Shown: in pieces, positions 60,569 through 64,000 of the stretch
Position numbering within the stretch: position 1 is the first letter of the stretch
Layout of the letters: every line of letters begins with the position of its first letter
The notes under the pieces: generated by a model
Told to the model about the DNA's origin: nothing
Database searches by the model: none
The model's input: only the letters and a program-made list of their open reading frames with translations
Position numbers and translations under genes: made by a program
NCBI RefSeq assembly: GCF_001890385.1
Contig: NZ_CP018222.1
Span: 35,371 to 99,370, forward strand
Length of the DNA stretch: 64,000 nt
Direction of reading: 5' to 3'
Source: Tardibacter chloracetimidivorans
GTDB taxonomy: Bacteria; Pseudomonadota; Alphaproteobacteria; Sphingomonadales; Sphingomonadaceae

Positions 60569-63027
60569 TTACGATCCAAACTTGAATTGCACGCGAACGC
60601 CATACGTAGCCGGTGGCGCGATATGCCTCGAAGTATTGTCGATCTGACGGAACACGTCCGTCCAGTAGAATTTATTGAAGACATTCTTGCCGTAGATAGA
60701 CACCTCCCATTTCCCGTCTGCCGACGAAAATGCCCGCCTGAAGGTTCACGAGGGCATAGGATTTGATGTTGAACAGGCTGTCGGGGTAGATTTCCACCGC
60801 CGGATTTAGCCCGAAAGCGCTATAGGACTTCGACTGATAGCTGACGTCGCCGCCCAGATTGGCATCGAGGCCATCGGCGATCGGGAAGCGATAATTCGCC
60901 GCGCCCCGCAATGTCCATTTCGGCGTGAACGGGAAGGGATCGCCCTTGTAATTGACCGGCGCGCCGAAGGGGTCGTAATTGGCGAAGTCCTTCGTGACCT
61001 TGGTGTCGAGATAGACGGCGCCTCCGTTCAGGGTGAGACCGTCGATCGGCCGGATCGTAAGATCGAGTTCGGCACCCTTCACGCGCGATTTCGGGACATT
61101 GACTAGCGCTTCGATCGCGCCCAGCACACCATTGGGATCGAGGATGCGGCCGCGGATCTGCTTGTTCGAATAATCATAATAGAAGACCGCACCCGTCAGG
61201 TCGATTGCGCGCATGCCGAGATCGGTCTTGAAGCCAAGTTCATAGGCGAGCACCGATTCCTGCACGACCGGGGCGAGCTGGCTGACGGCGGAGGCGTTGA
61301 TGGTGCCGAAGCTGCCGGCTTGTAGCCCTTGCTGACGGAACCATAGAGCAGCGTCCCTGGACCGGCTTGAAATCGACCCCCGCGCGCCAGGACACGTTAT
61401 CCTCGCTTAGCTCCTGGCGAACGAGGCCCGTGACATCGGGAGCGCCCACAAACGCGCAAGCGAGAGGTTCGACCGGGAAACGCGGTCCGGTCGGGAAAAG
61501 CCGGCTTTGCAGGATATTGATGCCCTGCGGCCACACCGTATCCAGACCGAACGTGCAGCCGGTAAATCGATGTCGGTCTTCGTATAGCGGGCGCCGCCGT
61601 GCAGCGTGATCTGGTCGGTCACGTCGAGATCGATGTTCCCGAACACGGCCTTGGTTTCGGTATGTTGCAGGCTCTTGGCACCGATGCCGGTTAGGTTTCC
61701 GATACCGAAGCCGGCGAACACGGGATTGCTGCTATTGGTGTCGAAGCGCGACGTGTCGACCTCGTTGACGCGGTCGTGCGAGTAGAAGCCGCCGGACCAG
61801 CCAGTTCAGGCGCCGATCGAAAGCGCGACCGGCAAGCCGAAGCTCCTGCGAGTAGGAATCGATCGAGCCGTCGACCCGGACATGAAAAACCGACAAGGTG
61901 CTGCCGTCGGTGTCGCGCGCGTCGTGCTGACGGAAGTTCTGGTAGGACGATAGCGACGTGAGCGTGATATCATCGGTGAGGTCATAATCGACGTGCAGCG
62001 CAGCCTGCCAGAAATCCTGCTTGGTCCTTTGCGGGAAATCCGTGCTCCAGTCCGCGACGCCCGGCCTGTTCGGCGCGATCGGCTGGGTCAGCTCAACCGG
62101 AAAAACCCGGCTCGGAGTCTGAGGCGTGACGGCGAGAAGCGCCGCTTCGTTCGGGTCGCCGCGGTCGCTCCAGCCATTGATGTTGAGCTGCACGGTCAAT
62201 CTGTCGGTCGGCGTCCAGTCGGTCAGCCAGCGGGCCTTGAAAATGTCGGCGTCACCGATCTTGTCCTTGCGCGTGTGACTCTTCTGCCAGGCGCCGAACT
62301 GTTCGGTGGCGACCGCGATGCGAGTCCGCAAGGTGTCGGTGATCGGCCCGCTTGCATAGCCTTCGAACTGGAAGCGGCCAAAGCGCTCCAAACTGCTGGT
62401 GAAGCCTGCGGCGAAGTCGTGGGTCGGCCGCGCGGCAATGTAGTTGATTGCGCCGCCGGTGGAACTCTGCCCGTAGAGGGTTCCCTGCGGCCCCTTCAGC
62501 ACCTCGACGCGTTCGAGATCGAGACCGGCGGCCTTCGCCTCGATCGGGAATGAAAAGCCGATCTGGTCGACATAGACGCTCACGGCGGGCGAAGCGGCTA
62601 GGGATTCCTCATAATAGCCGACGCCGCGTATCGTATAGACGGGGGCGCCTTTCTGGCTGACGGCGAAGGTGAGGCCTGGAACGACACGAACAAGATCTTT
62701 GACGTCGGTGATGCCCTGTGAGCGGAGCTGGTCGCCACCGACCGCGCTGATGGACATGCCGACGTCCTTGAGCGACTGTTCGCGCTTGTTCGCGGTTACG
62801 ACGATATCAGCGGAAGCGTCAGCATTGCGGGCATTGCCGGTCGCGCTTTGCGTGTCTGTCACTGGCGCGGGCTCCGGCGTTGCGTCAGGCTCTGCCTGGG
62901 CAAATGCCGGCTGGGAAACGAGACAACCGACAACAACCAGAACCAGGCCGAGCGCAGAAGATGATCTGTAGCCTGCCTTTGATAAACACTGCGCGCGTGA
63001 TTGGACTTCGATAGCTTTGCTTTTCAT
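60569..63027 (-). pseudogene. TonB-dependent receptor with about five frameshifts
   Basis: A gene for a receptor of about 800 residues. N-terminal signal (LVLVVVGCLVSQPAFAQA), TonB box region (DIVVTANKREQSLKDVG) and plug domain (VPGLTFAVSQKGAPVYTIRG, LKGPQGTLYGQSSTGGAIN) are intact from 63027 to about 61797. Below that the frame shifts near 61795, 61564, 61355, 61319 and 60727; following the shifts restores the barrel up to KNVFNKFYWTDVFRQ and a stop at 60569. Each shift is at a short base run. Such receptors import catabolic substrates or siderophores; the neighbours suggest an aromatic compound. Confidence 0.85.
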
Positions 63028-63223
63028 TTCCCACTCCCCTTTTTCAGAACATCAACCTGTTCCACCTGCGATTATTGTCGTTTTCATTTTTTGATGGCGG
63101 CTGACCCACGCGCTTGGAGCGCAGGTCCACTGCTGATCTTGAACCTTAAATCCGGGTAGCAATGCGGGAAAATACTATTAGATGGGGTAGGTCATACGTT
63201 TCGCGCATCGCCGGGAGGGTTGG
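63028..63223. promoter_or_regulatory. Divergent promoter region of the receptor and lysR
   Basis: 196 bases between two divergent start codons, lower in GC than the genes (CATTTTTTGATGG near 63088). The LysR protein would be expected to bind here. No clear T-N11-A operator could be fixed by eye. Confidence 0.45.
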
Positions 63224-64000
63224 ATGGAGCTGTATCAACTGCGCTATTTTGTCGCAGTCGCTGAGGAGCAGAACGTCACCGCCGCAGCGCGATTATTGAA
63301 TGTATCTCAACCACCGCTGACACGAGCGATCCAGGCGCTGGAAGCGGAGGTCGGTCACGCGCTGTTCACCCGAAGCACGAAAGGCGTGTCCCTTACGCCC
63401 GCAGGCGTCGAATTTCTGGCCGAAGCTCGCAAGACGCTGACCCAGGTGCAGCGGATGGTCGACAGGAGCAGCGCCGCCGGTCGAGGCGAGCGAGGCCAGC
63501 TTCAGATCGGCTTCTACGGCTCCAGCATCTATGGCTATCTTCCCCAGGTTCTGCGGCGCTTTCGTTCGGAAGTGCCCGATGTTGAGATTGTGCTGCATAC
63601 GGTCGGAAAGGCCGAGCAGATCGAGGCCCTGCGCGCGCATCGCCTCGATGTCGGGTTTGCGCGCTATTACCCCATCGAAGCCGATATGGAGATCGAAACG
63701 GTTGGCACAGAAAGGCTTATGGCGGCCTTCCCCGCAATGTCGGCCGACGACAAGAACGGCGATATCGATCCGGGCGAGGTCGCGACGAAGCCGCTGGTCC
63801 TGTTCCCTCAGGGCGGCCGCCCGAATTTTGCGGATGAAGTCCTGCACTTCCTTGGAAACGCAGGGGTCACGCCGCATGTGATTCAGGTAACGGACGATGT
63901 GACGTCGGCGATGGGGCTGGTGGCGAGCGGAATTGCCGTGTCGATCGTCCCTGAGTCAGTCGCTGCGCTCAATTGGCCCCATATTCGCTTTCGGCATATA
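63224..64000 (+). CDS. LysR-family transcriptional regulator (cut by window end)
   Basis: The first 259 residues of a LysR regulator. The winged helix-turn-helix is at residues 1-60 (LRYFVAVAEEQNVTAAARLL, VSQPPLTRAIQALEAE, LFTRSTKGVSLTPAG), followed by the effector domain (LQIGFYGSSIYGYLPQVL). The pattern agrees with CatR/ClcR-like regulators that sense muconate. About 40 residues are missing at the right edge. The ATG at 63224 follows GGGAGGG. It is transcribed away from the receptor gene and probably controls the catabolic cluster. Confidence 0.88.
   Translation, partial: MELYQLRYFVAVAEEQNVTAAARLLNVSQPPLTRAIQALEAEVGHALFTRSTKGVSLTPAGVEFLAEARKTLTQVQRMVDRSSAAGRGERGQLQIGFYGSSIYGYLPQVLRRFRSEVPDVEIVLHTVGKAEQIEALRAHRLDVGFARYYPIEADMEIETVGTERLMAAFPAMSADDKNGDIDPGEVATKPLVLFPQGGRPNFADEVLHFLGNAGVTPHVIQVTDDVTSAMGLVASGIAVSIVPESVAALNWPHIRFRHI

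Noticed and set aside
1..64000. tRNA or rRNA genes, and integron attC sites
   Set aside because: None could be identified by eye; attachment of the RIT or other elements to a tRNA gene is not supported.

Overview
The window looks like a piece of a large conjugative plasmid (or a plasmid-derived region) from an alphaproteobacterium, most likely a sphingomonad (Sphingobium, Novosphingobium or Sphingomonas). The grounds are high GC content, a VirB/VirD4 transfer operon of alphaproteobacterial type, RepA and RepC initiators beside an iteron array, small DUF genes typical of sphingomonad plasmids, and a beta-ketoadipate catabolic cluster. The organism is inferred from gene content; no rRNA or tRNA gene was seen.

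Layout. (1) 0-9.3 kb and on to 32.4 kb, mostly on the minus strand: a DUF4942 methyltransferase, DUF3768, DUF7673, DUF6884-like and many small unknown genes, an ardC anti-restriction gene, ssb, a zeta-type toxin pair and a long ParB-like gene. This gene set and the shared orientation resemble the leading region of a conjugative plasmid, the part that enters the recipient first and carries anti-defence functions. A ParDE/RelE-type toxin-antitoxin pair lies at 3.2-3.7 kb. Several transcription units begin just inside a dispersed 235-300 bp repeat (repeat A) that supplies the leader and Shine-Dalgarno sequence. A second repeat (repeat B) with a 24-bp perfect palindrome lies further upstream of some of them.

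(2) The same region has been hit by at least five mobile elements whose ends can be placed to the base or nearly so. A recombinase-in-trio (RIT) element (9545-16418) and a group II intron (16748-19323) both interrupt one ardC gene. An IS1595-family element (22470-23619, 8-bp target duplication) interrupts pldA. A Tn3-family transposon (26868-31227, duplication GGCAA) interrupts the ParB-like gene. A second Tn3-family transposon (32530-36633, duplication AAGAA) sits in that gene's upstream region. Conceptual removal of each element that lies inside a gene restores an open frame.

(3) 37-41 kb, replication: a resolvase-like protein with an altered active site, repA with six iteron copies upstream, repC, and a candidate counter-transcribed RNA ending in a strong terminator opposite the repC leader.

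(4) 41.5-55.4 kb, plus strand: one compact operon with a TrbM/KikA-like protein, VirB1-B6, an EexN-like exclusion lipoprotein, VirB7-B11, VirD4, an LPD7-domain protein and a small unknown protein. Most genes overlap by ATGA or TGATG. Its promoter (41492-41520) carries a dyad also found upstream of ssb, which suggests common control. No relaxase is visible in the window.

(5) 55.4-64 kb: a glutathione S-transferase, an HPP-family membrane protein, pcaF, pcaJ, pcaI and catB (muconate to succinyl-CoA plus acetyl-CoA), a TonB-dependent receptor broken by about five frameshifts, and a divergent LysR regulator cut by the window edge.
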